64,000 nt of DNA from Gigaspora margarita. Its lineage: Eukaryota; Glomeromycota; Glomeromycetes; Diversisporales; Gigasporaceae. The notes under the pieces were generated by a model, which had not been told where the DNA came from, made no database searches, and worked only from the letters and a program-made list of their open reading frames with translations. The DNA lies in the NCBI GenBank assembly GCA_009809945.1, contig WTPW01000632.1, positions 222,462-286,461 on the forward strand. The letters run 5' to 3'. This document shows positions 10,593 to 22,420 of this stretch, one piece after another (position 1 is the stretch's first letter; the number at the start of each line of letters is the position of its first letter). A program made the translations under genes and the position numbers.

Positions 10593-11740
10593 ATAATTGT
10601 CCGAAGGACACTCACAGGTTGAGCAATAGTACACCTGATGTCCGTGTGTTAACAAATTCTGAATCCTGATTGGCTAGATCAGGTGTAACATGTAAAAATC
10701 AAAACATAAAAAACCGATGGTTATTGGCTAGATCAGGATATATGTCCTTCAGACTTTAAATGGTCCCATTCTCCTAGAGCATAGCAGAAGTTAGTTTTGA
10801 TTGGTTGTTAAGATACCCCAGAAAAAATATCAATTATACCCCAGATAGAGTACAGGACAAAAATTTTATAACTCTCAAACTTTTTAAAAAAAAATTAGTT
10901 AATACACTCTAAAGACATATTATAAATTTACAATATACTAATTCAGTTTTGTATTAAAAACTTTAATTTGGATTTTACAAGGGTTTTGTTATTTTTTCAC
11001 AATAAATACATATAAATGTCTACTAAATAATGCATACGTAATCATTTCTAAACTACTATTACTATTATTTATTGTGTTATAAACGCATATTCACAAACTA
11101 TATTTGCACTATATAAATTATAAACAAAAATATTAAATTAAAGTTTAGAATAATAGTTCAAAATTATACTTTTCATAAAAAAACACAAACAAACTAGTTA
11201 AAGCAGAGTTTTTCAATTTCAATTCACCAATTGTTTAGATTGCTAAACCAAATTCCAAACATTCAAAATATTCATCTCTTATTGAATTTTTGGAACTACT
11301 GCATCTTATTGCATCTCAGGTTAAAAAACAATAAGTTTGAAGATAAACTACCAATGACTAAAGTTGGTTGTTACATTTTGTATTACAAAAAAAAGTTTCA
11401 TATAATATGACAATTTTTACTATTAAAAGTACTTTAAAAATTACAATTAAATATATAAAAAAAAGATCTTCACCAATCATATTTATCCTAATAACAGCCA
11501 ATCAAAACAAACTTCCGCTATGCTTTCTCCTAGTAAATTTATTAAAAATAATGTAGTAAGCCTTATTTAAAAAACATATAGCAAGTTTTAGAAAATAAAT
11601 ATTGAACACTATTATTTTTGAAATTGGTTTCATAATATTTTTACAATATTTTTACAAAGAGTTTTCACTTTACACTTGTCTTTTAAAAATATTTGTTCTA
11701 TAATAAATATTTCAAAATTTTTGTTTCTCGTTCTTATTCA
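10593..11740. other. AT-rich non-coding stretch
   Basis: Apart from the dispersed repeat copy at about 10676-10708, I see no gene or structured repeat. The short frames here are dominated by Ile, Lys, Asn and Phe codons, as expected from composition. Confidence 0.5.
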
Positions 11741-11991
11741 TATGGGGATATCAATAAAAAAGGGGCAAATTATTTTTAGTAACTTTTTTTAAAATTTTAA
11801 ATTAAAATATCTTGACAACTACCAAATCAAATTTAATAAATTTTTTTTGTTTTAATTCTATGACTAAAAAAAATTAAAATAAAAAAATTTTGATTAAATT
11901 TGGTTCAGTAGTTGTTAAGTTATTTTAACTTAAAGTTAAAAACTTTTATTTAGAAAGATTTGTTTCTTTTCTATTGATGTCCCCTCATATA
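11741..11991. mobile_element. AT-rich foldback element (about 250 bp)
   Basis: TATGGGGATATCAATA at the left pairs with TATTGATGTCCCCTCATA at the right. The arms pair further through AACAACTAC/ACCAAATTTAAT-type blocks to the middle near 11860. No frame; target duplication unresolved. Confidence 0.6.
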
Positions 11992-12640
11992 TTTAGCACG
12001 ATACCTAAAACTTTAAAAAAAGAGGTTTGTAATACGAAGGTGCTAAAAAAATTATATATATTTATATATATATACTAAAGATAAAAGCCTAATATAAAAT
12101 CTTATTTAAAAGCTAATATTTTTTAGTTTCAATACCTTTTGCTTATTTCTACCTATTTACTCATTTCTACTCATTCTTACTCATTTCAACAAAAACCCAT
12201 TTGCAACCCATCTACAAATTGTGATTGTGAGTAGATTAACCTATTTAAGAGACATGTCCTATGACTGAAATCATCTGATCTAAATATTAATTTTTAATAT
12301 AGGACAAATTCGTAATAATCCCCAAACAAATTTATTTGATTAACACAATTTGACCATCTGATCATGAGATTGATTTTTAGTTCACAATTATTACAAAATT
12401 TATATAGTGATTAGAGCCAAATCTGCCCATATGGCATGATATTAGGAGAAATCATATGATCATATGATATACCCAGTGAAAAATTACCCTAATAGTTAAG
12501 GGACATGTTTATATGTAATAGCTTAGAATGCATTATTATAGATCAAATAAGTTGACTCACCCGATTTTATATGTAAAATAATGCAAAAAATTATTTAAAT
12601 TGAATTTATTTAAAAGTATACTAGCACAACAGGTGCACTT
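11992..12640. other. AT-rich stretch before the satellite array
   Basis: A short run of TACTCATTTC-type repeats lies at about 12155-12190. Nothing else is recognised. Confidence 0.4.
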
Positions 12641-13941
12641 ATGCGCTATCCTCTTATTGTGGTGCATATAGTATAAATTGAAATTACACAATATTAATAT
12701 AAAAATCATGGTTCTATTATGTGTTAATATAATAAATAAATTATTACAAAACTTACACTATTCTGGTGACAAACATTATATAGTTAAGGTTGTGTTAGTT
12801 TATATTGGAATTAGAATAAACTCTATCATATACTACAGTAAAAAATACTGTTATAGAACTTATCAAAGTTAGGTTTGCATTAAAATGCTCATGATTCTAT
12901 TTTGAGTAACTATAAAAAATTCTGGTAAGTATAGAACTTATGTGGTTGAGTTGCATTAGGACCCCTGAATATTGATATGTTATATATATAAACCTTCAAC
13001 TTCAAATCTTTTATAGGTATACAAAAAAATTTTATTATGAAAGTGTACATTGGCTTAAAGCTATATATTTAATGTATGACATAAGTTTAATATAAGTTTT
13101 TTATACTTTAATAAAGTGTACAATATACCAAAATTTATTATTAAGCTAATGTCAATAAAGATTTAAATATTTAAGCTTGTTTTTGGAATTTTTTGAATAT
13201 TTTTTTAGACCTTGCTTTTAATTTATATTTATTTATTTTTTATTCAGAACTTTTCAGAATACATATTTTCTTATAGAATTTACTAATTTCTTTCCATTGT
13301 CTGACTGCCTAGAATTATTTATGCTAATTTATATATTACATTCTAAATAAAATATGTCATCTTTGTTAGGGTTAGGATTAAAGTTAGTAGATAATATTAT
13401 ATAGTACTAAAATTTTGCAAGGAATTTTTTTTATTAGTATGCAAAAGATAATTTCTTAAGCAAAGTTTTGTGATAAGTGTGACTTATCAAAAAAAGCAAT
13501 TTTTGCTTTAATCATAACATTATACCTGATCTTGCATTCTGATTGGCCAATAACAAAAATTGGTACAGAAATTAGTATGAGCTCTTTTATATACTATACG
13601 ATATACCAATTTACTATAATTTGTAAGTGTACAACAATCTTTTTTTAATAATATTAATTAAGTGTACATTATAGGTCAAGCAAATTTGCTATCAAAAAGC
13701 TCATTTTTGTACACAAATGGACAAACGTTTTAAAAAATTTAGTTTGAGTGTACAACAAAGGTTTTTTGCATATATTTAGAGGTCCTATTGCATTGTGCAT
13801 TACTATAAGAAATTCTGTTACAGAACTAACTTAAAATTCTGGTAATGCACAGTACGTATGTAGCTGGTTTTTATTGAAATTATTGCAATTTATACTAAAA
13901 AATTTTGTTATATAACATGTTTATTCTGTTGACATATAGTA

Positions 13942-14423
13942 AAGTAGAGCTGGGTATTATGGTACACTTAAGAATTGCTAATAGTAAAAATTTTTATAAA
14001 AAGCATATTTATTCACAATATTTATCAAAACAACATAACATTCAACTTACAATCTAGCAATAAAAAAAAATCTAGACTTTAAAAAAAAAATTATATTCTA
14101 AGCTTTCAAAAATTATTAAAAAAACTGGTATGGTTTGTAAGGTTGAGGGTATTATGGTATAATATGCATATTGATATTCAATATTGTATTATTTTTATAT
14201 TTTACTTCGCTGATAAAATTACCCAAATAGGAAAAAGAAAAAAGTGTATCAACTGCAACATGAAGTCTAATCCTCTCTTAATTTTTAAATGGAATTGAAT
14301 CATTTGATTTATTTCAGCAAAATAAACCAAAGAATACTAAACTTATTCAATTCTGATTATAGAGATATTGAAAAAATGTAGGCATAACAATAATACCCCA
14401 TACCATAATACCTGACTCCATCC
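13942..14423. mobile_element. TA-flanked inverted-repeat element inside the satellite (482 bp)
   Basis: GGTATTATGGTA near the left end pairs with TACCATAATACC near the right in imperfect terminal repeats of about 23 bp. TA flanks both sides (13940-13941 and 14424-14425). The interrupted satellite unit continues on the right as TATATAGTTAAGG. No coding frame. Confidence 0.6.
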
Positions 14424-15341
14424 TATATAGTTAAGGCTAAGTTAAATTTACTATAACCTACTATAAAAACATTTTATTACAGAACTCATTTGCTATTCTG
14501 TTGACACATGGTGTATGGTCAATATTTAGTTAATTTGTATTGTAATATATTCTTATAATAAGGCACTATAAAAATTTTGTTACAAAGCTTGCCATTCCAG
14601 TAACACACAATATGTGGTTAAGGTTGAGTTAGTTTGCATTAAAATTATTGTTTTTTTTAATGAGTTAGTATAAAAAATTATATTATAGAACTTGCTATTC
14701 CAATAACACAATATATGATTAAAGTGTTATAGAACTTGCTATTCTGGTGATTCAATATGTAGTTAAATTAAGATAGTTTTATTTAAACTATTGTTATTTC
14801 TACTAAGAGTTACTGTAAAAATTCCTACTCGCTGGTCTAGTAATATATAGTATGAGGTTAAAGTTGGGTTAATTATATTATAAATTACTGTAAAAAATTC
14901 TGATACAAAACTTACTTGCTAATCCAGTAACAGAAAGTATATAGTTAAGATTGAATTAGTTTGCATTGCAAAATTAATATAAAAAATACAGAACTCACCT
15001 GTTATTTTGGTAACAAAATATGTAGTTTAAGTTGAGTTTGTTTCATTCAAATTATTGTGATTTCTATCAAGAGATATTGTAAAAATTTTGTTACAGAACT
15101 TATTCACTATTGACTTATTTTGCATTGTAAGTTATTGTAAAAATTTTGTTACAGAACTTACTCTTGCTGTCCAGATAACACACTTTATTGTGCAAACACA
15201 TATGATCATAGATTTTTTTTTCTTGTTATTTTTGTATGTTAATTACATAAGCAAAACAATTTTGAATTAAACTTCAGTTAGCCAATAATGACTTTTAAAG
15301 CATGAATATAATTGCATAATAACATTGATATTGGATATGAA

Positions 15342-15464
15342 TTGATAAATATCATAAAATTTGTTCTGTCAGAACAAATAATGGCTAAAATATGCTGCTG
15401 CACGACACACATCAGCCAATCATTTGCTTTAACAAACAAATTTCATAATATTTATCATTGCATG
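15342..15464. repeat. Foldback sequence inside the satellite
   Basis: GATAAATATCATAAAATTTG and AACAAATAATGGC pair with the inverse GCCAATCATTTGCTTTAACA and CAAATTTCATAATATTTATC. Sequence unlike the satellite extends to about 15185 and 15483, so the true element may be larger. Confidence 0.5.
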
Positions 15465-16136
15465 ACCAAAATCTTATAAGTGTTTGGTTAAGGTTGAGGT
15501 ATTTTGCATTTAAAGTTACTGTAAAAATTTGGTATAGAACTTACTTGATTTCGAATACACAGAGTACAATTAAGGTTGAGTTAGTTGTATTGAAATTATT
15601 ATATTATTAGTTAATATAAAAATTTCTGTTACAGAACTTGCTATTTCAGTATGTGGTTAAAGTTGAGTTAGTTTGCATTAGAATTATCATGATTTCTATC
15701 ATAGTTACTGCAAAAATTATATTATTAAATTGCCATTATGGTGATACAGTATGTAAGTTAGTTTGCATAAGTTACTGTAAAAATTATATATAGAATTGTT
15801 CATTATTTCAGTAGCATATAGAATATTGTTATAAGAGTTAGTTTACATGGAATTATCATTTTATCTTGAGTTACTATAAAAAATTCTGTTATAGAACTTG
15901 TTGGCTACTCTGGTAAGGCATAGTATGTGATTAAGGTATGTTAGTTTGAATTTGAATTAATATAATTTAGTCATAGGTTATTGTAAATTTTGTTATAGCC
16001 TTACTCACTATTTCAATAATTCACTATATGTGATTATAATTTGTATTGGAATAACTGTGATTCTATTGTGGATTATTGAAAAAAAACTTGATACAAAACT
16101 TATTTGCCACTCCAGTAACACACAGTATATGGTTTA

Positions 16137-16550
16137 GTGTTTGTTGCTTAATTCTCAAAAGCTATTTATCCACTAACTCATTTCTCTATCACCACAATGC
16201 CAACATGCTATTTTATCTACAGCACATTTTTTTGATAAGACATATATTCAATATTACATATTTTTGACAATAATTTTCTTATATAAGACATTTTCCCAAC
16301 AATTATTTCTTCGATATAAAATTGGCTTGATTTAGCCTAATTTAGAATTAGTGCTATTTAGAATTATATGTCAGGAAATTATTGTCAGAGAAATGTCTTG
16401 TCTAAGAAAAGGATTGTTGAAAAAATATAATAGCAACCATATATCTTAACAAAAAAATATGCTGTAAATAAAATATTATGTTGGCATTACAGTGTTAGAG
16501 AAAGAAGTTGGCAGGTAAATAACTTTCAGAAAATCATGCCATAACCAATT
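16137..16550. mobile_element. TA-flanked inverted-repeat element inside the satellite (414 bp)
   Basis: Arms of about 90 bp are inverted copies; for example CAATGCCAACATGCTATTTT pairs with its near-inverse at about 16465-16495. TA flanks at 16135-16136 and 16551-16552, and the satellite unit (CAGTATATGGTT then TAGTTTGTATCAGAA) resumes exactly across it. No transposase frame. Confidence 0.7.
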
Positions 16551-16921
16551 TAGTTTGTATCAGAAAAATTCTGTTATAGAACTTACTTGCCATTTTAATG
16601 ACACATAGTATAAAGTTAAGATTAAGTTTATTAGTATTAGAATTATTATATTTTCTATTGTAAGTTAGTTATAAAAATTTTGTTACAGAACTTACTCACT
16701 ATTCTGTTAATATACAGCATGTGGTTATAATTGAGTTAGTTTACATCAGAATTATCATACTTTCTATTAAGAGTTACTATAAAAATTTGTTATAGAATTT
16801 ACTATTCTAATAACATACAATATGTAAAGTTATTTTGTTTGGAACTATTATGTTTTTTATACAAAGCTTGGATCTTCTATAGTAATACAGAAATGTTATA
16901 AAACTATAATATATAAAAACT

Positions 16922-16939
16922 CTAACCCTAACCCTAACC
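16922..16939 (-). repeat. Interstitial telomere-type repeat
   Basis: CTAACCCTAACCCTAACC, three copies of the TTAGGG-type telomere unit read on the minus strand, lies inside the satellite. It is followed by degenerate CCCTCACCCTAACTGTAAC at about 16959-16979. The run is short and could be chance, but a double hit within 60 bp in AT-rich DNA is notable. Confidence 0.6.
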
Positions 16940-18404
16940 TAATCTTAATTTAAACATAACCCTCACCCTAACTGTAACTATTTATATATTTGCTTAAATT
17001 AATTCAATTAGTTGTTTTTGTATATTATAATCTTATAATAATTCTATATTGCCCACCTATACTATAGATCAACCCAAAGCTTACTTTGCTATTCCAATAA
17101 GTAGTTAAGTTGAGTTAGCTTGTATCAGAATTATTGTGATTTCTAACATGAATTACTGTAAAAAATTCTATTAAAAATCATGCTATTCTAGTAACAACAT
17201 AGCATGTATTTGAATTAGTTTGTATTGAAATTTTTATAAACCCTATTATGGGTTACTACAAAAAATTGTTACAGAACTTACTATTTCGGTGATATACAAT
17301 ATGCGATTGAGTTAGTTTGCAATAGAAATATTATGGATTTTTTTCATAAGTTACTTAAAAAACTTTGTTACAGTGACACACTGTACATAGTAAGTTAGAT
17401 TGCATTAGAATTATTGTGATTGCTGTTATGAGTAAGTTAGATTGCAATAGAATTATTGTGATTTCTGTTATAAGTTACTAAAAAATAAATTAGTACAGAA
17501 CTTACTCTCTATTCCAGTGACACATAGTATGTAATTAAGGTTGGCAATAAAACTATTGTGATTTCTATTATGATCTACTGCAAAAAATTCTTTGCGGTGA
17601 CCCACAATATGAGATTGAGTTAGTTTGCATTAGAATTATCATGATTTCTACTATAAAAAATTGTTACAGAACTTACTATTCTGGTGTATGCAGTATGTGG
17701 TTAAGGTTTAGTTGGTTTATATTGGAATCAATAGTTGAGTTGCTGTAAAAAAACCACTACAGAACTTGCTATTCTGATAACACATAGCTTGCATTAGAAT
17801 TATTGTGATTTTAACATGAGATACAGTGCTGTAAAAAACTCTAAATATATAATTTTCTCACTATTTTGGTAATACACAATAAGTAGTTAAGGTTGTGTTA
17901 GTTTGCATTAGAATTATAGTGATTTTTCGATTATGAGCTACTGTAAAAATTCTAATACAGATCTTACTTGTATATTTGTAACATATTGCATATAGTTATA
18001 GTTAAGTTATTTTGTATTGGAATTACCATAATTTTTATTGCAAGTTACTGTCAAAAATTCTGAACAATTATGAAGTTAATATTGAGTTAATTTGCATTGA
18101 AAAAATTTTCATGAACTCTATCATAAGTGCTGAATAAAATTCTGGCACTTACCATTCCAGGCAAATGACTGTCAGCAAAAAATATGATAGAAAAAGAAAT
18201 AATATGGATCTATACGTATGTATGTACATATATGTACAGTTCATAAGAATAGATTTTGACAAATTGCACTATTTTTCAAAAACACTATTAGGATAATTTT
18301 ACTAGTATTATAGTAATGGATAGAAACAATGATAAATTTTTTAAATTTGAGTTGAAGATGATCAATGCTAGAAATAAAATCATGCTTAGTTAGATGCAAA
18401 AGAA

Positions 18405-18470
18405 AGTGGTAGTGCTACTGACAAATGATACAGGTTGAGGAGTCGAATTGAATAATTGTAGAATTGGATA
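18405..18470. repeat. Direct repeat, copy 1 (copy 2 at 18848-18911)
   Basis: TGACAAATGATACAGGTTGA through AATTGTAGAATTGGATAT recurs, diverged, at 18848-18911 and ends in AATTGTAGTATTGGATAT. Each copy ends exactly where an inverted-repeat element starts, so the shared ATTGGATAT served as insertion target twice or is part of a duplicated host segment. Confidence 0.5.
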
Positions 18471-18637
18471 TCAATATTGTGCCTCATATTAATGCTTATC
18501 TCAGATGTCAATTTTTTTGGCTAGCATTAATTGATCAATATTAATTTGTCTAAATTAAGCCCTAATTTTACTCTACATCTATTCTAACTTAGGCTGATTG
18601 ATGTCTGAGGTTAGCATTAATCTGAGGTATGATATTA
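18471..18637. mobile_element. Short inverted-repeat element
   Basis: GCCTCATATTAATGC with CTCAGATGTCAAT at the left pairs with ATTGATGTCTGAGG and GCATTAATCTGAGG at the right. Ends are approximate to a few bases. No coding frame. Confidence 0.55.
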
Positions 18638-18911
18638 TATTATATTGATGATCTTCTAAGTTTTTGATGATCTTAACCAATAATTTTTAATATTGATTGA
18701 ACTAATCAAAAATAAAAAAAGGGTATCATTTTCTTCAAACAAACCACATTTACAAATATTAAAATAGATATATAGTTGACGATTTGATCTACAGGTTGAT
18801 GACGAATGATGGAGAATAAAAAGATTAACATTTTGGTAATTGGTGCAAGTGCCAAATGACAAAAAGATCTGCACATTGAAGGGTCGAAGTAAAAAATTGT
18901 AGTATTGGATA

Positions 18912-19562
18912 TATAAAAGTCTCTTTAAATTTTAAATATATATTCTTTGGCATTTTTACTCTTTTGTTCAAAGTTTTAGCTCTTAATTTTAAGCAAGAGT
19001 AAGGGAATCTTCTACTAAAGTTGACCAATTCTTTACTATGTTTTTTAAGTCAAATAAGTGACTCATCCTATATAATAATATAATTAGGCAAAATAATCTT
19101 TTGAAAATATGAAAGATACTATTAAGAAAGGCTTTTTGTGCCCTAATTGAAAGTCAAAAAGCGGCTCTTCTGATTCTAATAGTAGTCAAATCATCAAAAT
19201 CGACTTAGTAGATCCCAAGATATTTGGGATCAAAGAAGAGAACATAAAGATCTGCAAATTTACTATTATACAAAGTATTATAAATTATAATACTTTGTGT
19301 AATAGTGAATTTGCAGATTCTTACAATTAGGGCACAAGAAGCCTTTACTTAATAGCATTTTTCATATTTTCTAAAGATTATTTTGACCAATTATATTATT
19401 ATATAGGGTAAGTCACTCATTTGACTTAAAGAACATAGTAAAGAATTGTTCAACTTTAGTAGAAGGTTCCTATTCTCCTGCTTAAAATTAAGAACTAAAA
19501 ACTTGAACAAAGAGTATTAAATGCCAAAGAATATATATTTAAAATTTAAAGAGACTTTTATA
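18912..19562. mobile_element. Near-complete palindrome (foldback element, 651 bp)
   Basis: The outer arms of about 240 bp begin TATAAAAGTCTCTTTAAATT and end in the exact inverse, with TA on both sides (18910-18911 and 19563-19564). The centre is a second tight palindrome around TACAAAGTATTATAAATTAT. About 100 bp present only in the left arm (about 19150-19250) breaks the symmetry. The open frames inside are shadows of the arms. It resembles a foldback or MITE-type element of Tc1/mariner target preference. Confidence 0.8.
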
Positions 19563-20102
19563 TATATACTTTTAAATAAATTCAATTTAAATAATTTTTT
19601 TGTATAAATTTACATAAAAATTGGGTGAGTCAACTCATGTTCTTTAAGTAATTGCACTTAGCTGGACATGTCCCTTGACTGCTAAATTAAACAAAATTAA
19701 TAAAGAAACTTGAGCCATAGCCTTCACAACATACATATATCATTACTTATACTAACAAAATCAGCTTAATCTATACTACTATAATTTACTATAGAAGGCA
19801 CCTCCTTTGATCAGTACCCCTCTTGATTTGTACTGGGTACAATTCAAGGTCATTGATATAGTATTTTGTAAAGTATCCAGGTATGAATCAATAACTACTT
19901 TTAACATTGCTATTTTTTAACTCAAGTGATGAGCATTATTTAATTTTTGTGTGTTTAATTAGCTTTTATCAGATAGGTATCTATTTAACCCACTTACTGG
20001 TATACTTGTTTAATATAAACACTACTCTAAAACTAACCTCTAGCCTTAACCCATAACCCTAAAAAATGTGTCCTAAAATTTTTATTTTTTGGTGGCCAGT
20101 CA
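19563..20102. other. AT-rich non-coding stretch
   Basis: No gene seen. Around 19810-19910 a GTACTGGGTACAATTCAAGG and AAGTATCCAGGTATGAATCA segment resembles sequence at about 48290-48420, a possible shared old repeat. Confidence 0.4.
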
Positions 20103-20315
20103 ATTTTTTTTTTTTAAAAAAAAAATGCGCATATGGCACTCTTTACTAGTCGTCAATTTTTTTTTTTTTTAAAAAAAAAAAAAGCACATATGGCATATCA
20201 ATTTTTTTATACTACTAGTACATATATTTAATCTGATTTCATTTGATCTGATTTTATTTAATCCAATTTCATTTTTATCTGTTTTCATTTTAATCCATTT
20301 TCATTTTAATCTATT
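20103..20315. repeat. Duplicated T/A-tract block and 17-bp minisatellite
   Basis: Two copies of a T12-14/A9-13 block followed by GC(A/G)CATATGGCA lie at 20103-20139 and 20155-20190. They are followed at 20225-20315 by tandem AATCTGATTTCATTTG-like units. Homopolymer lengths here may be unreliable in the assembly. Confidence 0.6.
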
Positions 20316-20770
20316 ACAATAGATATGCAATATATGCGGATTTTGATTCAAGGTTTCACAAACAGAATATCAGATAGTAAGTTTATTTAAATTTAAAAAT
20401 TTGTGTGATTATAGTTATTCATACCACCGATTTGCAAAATTTTTTACCTCATCCTGATAATAAGATTCGATTTTCTTTTCCTGAGCCAAAAAATTTTGTC
20501 AGGCTAAAAACCTTGTAGCAAAAAATCTAATTGAGATAAAAGGCTTTGCTTAGGCAAAAAATATTGTTGATATAAACAGTTTTGTTGGTATTGGTTGGGC
20601 AGAAAAACTTGTGAAAGTTGAGGTAAAGGATTTTGTTGCTAAAGTAGGAGATTTGTAATGGAACTCATTGTTAAGATAGGAGGTATTGTGAGGCAAAGAA
20701 TCTTGTAAGAATGAAAGAGTTCGTTAAACAAAAATATTAATTTAATTTGTGTAGTAAATTTTTTATTATC
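20316..20770. other. Non-coding stretch next to the transposase relic
   Basis: Imperfect repeats of an AAAAATCTTGT/TTTTGTTG motif at roughly 20-30 bp spacing run from 20470 to 20720. No gene is recognised. It may be the 3' part of the neighbouring DNA transposon, but no terminal inverted repeat was identified. Confidence 0.35.
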
Positions 20771-22202
20771 CAAAAAATATCTTTATTTTTTTCAACTAGA
20801 TCGTGTTCATTAATTTCATTATTTTCAACTTGATCGTAGTCAAAAAGTAAATTGTCCTCTGATCCATCTGTTGCAATTGAGATACTACAACACTTAAAGG
20901 AGCATTTAATTAGTTGAATATCAATGTTATCCCATGTGTACTTAACCCATTCTGCAATAAGATTTTAGAAAGAACATTTAACTCAACCAGCTGCAGTTAA
21001 TTTTTTTACTTCTTGTGCCATCTATTCATTGTACATAGACCTGATCTATTAATAAAGAAATATTATTTTATATTTAAAAAAAATAAAAATAAAATAAAAA
21101 ATAAAAAAATGCCCTTTGCCTTTAACGATTTATTAATTGATATATTAAGTGGTTGAACTTTTGATATCAATCCTCTAAAAATAATTGCAATATTGGTATT
21201 TTTTTTAGAAAGATTACCTTTAACAGAAGAAACTAAATAACTTTTAAAAGAATCTATTACTAATAATAATTGTGAATTTCTAGAGCACAGTGCATGATTG
21301 TTCCAAATGGTTTCTACCCAATAATTCATTTCTACTTCATTCATCCATCCCTTTTCATTAGCTCTAATCATTATACCTTGTGGAAAATGAAGGCATGGAA
21401 CATTTTTTAGTTTAAAAATAATTATCAGTATTAATTTTACACTATATTCTATACATTCGAGCACAATATTAAAACAAGATTTCTCATAACCACAAGTTTG
21501 AATACTAATAGTTTTGTTTCCTTTATTATCAACAGTTACACTGCTTGGCATATCAAAAGCAAGAGGGGTTTTATCCATATTACCCATTAATGATAATGGG
21601 TAATTATATTAAATATGACAATATTGGACAAAATTTAAAATTTTTGCCATTGTGCTTCTAATTCTTCTGGTAATTTTTGTGCAGTAGTTGTTCTACGATG
21701 AATACTAAAATTATAGCACTATAAAAAACCTTTGAGCTATTTAGTACTCCACTTAAAATTATCGATATCAGGATATTGAGAAATATATCATATAGATTTT
21801 GCTAATGTTACTGCTTTTGTTTGTATCATATGATGGCTAACTGGATTTAATTTAGATGTAAAGCTTGAACCCATTTAGCAAGTTCTTCTTCAAGATTATG
21901 ATAACTTGGTTTAGCACTAGTATTAAGACATTTAACATGTGGTTGGGCTAATAGTAGTTGTTTTCACTTATTTTTCTAATCCTGAATTTGTTTAGTTTCA
22001 ATTTGAAATTTGTTAGCTGTTCTATATATAGTAGCACCTGGAGCATTGTTGAGGTAAGAAATAATAAAAAGTTTTTTTTGGGCTGTCCAATGTCGTATTT
22101 GTTTTTTTGAAGATTGGTTGTAAGAATATTCTCTAAGAGTACTATTATTAAGATTGCAGAAAGGTAAATGTTTATTTTTTTAAAAAAATCGAGGCTTACC
22201 AA
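20771..22202 (-). pseudogene. Broken pogo/Tigger-type (CENP-B-like) DDE transposase
   Basis: The best frame (21587 down to 21063, 174 codons) is the DDE_1 catalytic domain: NMDKTP (first Asp), VTVDNKGNKTISI, NEKGWMNEVEMNYW, LLVIDSFKSYL (second Asp) and QPLNISINKS. In the last motif the family usually has Asp, so the third catalytic residue appears changed to Asn. Upstream on the same strand, in other frames, lie a psq-type helix-turn-helix region (about 22150-21950) and a CENP-B/Tc5-like DNA-binding region (about 21900-21640). Downstream (about 21060-20780) is a tail with NEWMAQEVKKLTAAG and an acidic DGSEDNLLFDYDQVENNE segment. Frames are broken between these parts, so it is dead. The family cuts and pastes DNA at TA sites. 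Terminal repeats were not found. Confidence 0.85.
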
Positions 22203-22420
22203 TAAACAAACAACTTAATAAATATTTTATAGTCGTAAAAAAAAAATAATTGCAAAAATTTCTTGCAAAAAAAATTATAATTTCGTAAAAAAATTTTTTT
22301 TGCAAGACATAGTGGTAAGATTTAAAAATTATAAACTACTAGTACTGGTAGGATCATAAAAACCTTTTTTATAAAGATTTTTTATTTTTTTTTACAGAAT
22401 TAAATCATATTACAAAGCAT

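Larger units (their letters stand above)
12641..18130. repeat. Diverged satellite array, unit about 106 bp
   Basis: One degenerate unit recurs throughout: TTACAGAACTTACT, then CTATTCCAGTAACACA, a GTATGTGGTTAAGGTTGAGT block, TTTGCATTAGAATTATTGTG, and TTTCTATTATGAGTTACTGT leading to AAAAATTCT. Consecutive units near 16686 and 16792 are 106 bp apart. Copies are strongly diverged and partly deleted, so the array is old. It is interrupted by insertions near 13942, 15340 and 16137. The small frames inside repeat the satellite and are not genes. Confidence 0.85.

Noticed and set aside
20208-22350. ACTACTAGTAC as a flanking duplication of the Tigger-type relic
   Set aside because: The 11-bp match is in direct orientation, but this family duplicates only TA, the sequence is partly palindromic, and no terminal inverted repeat adjoins either copy.
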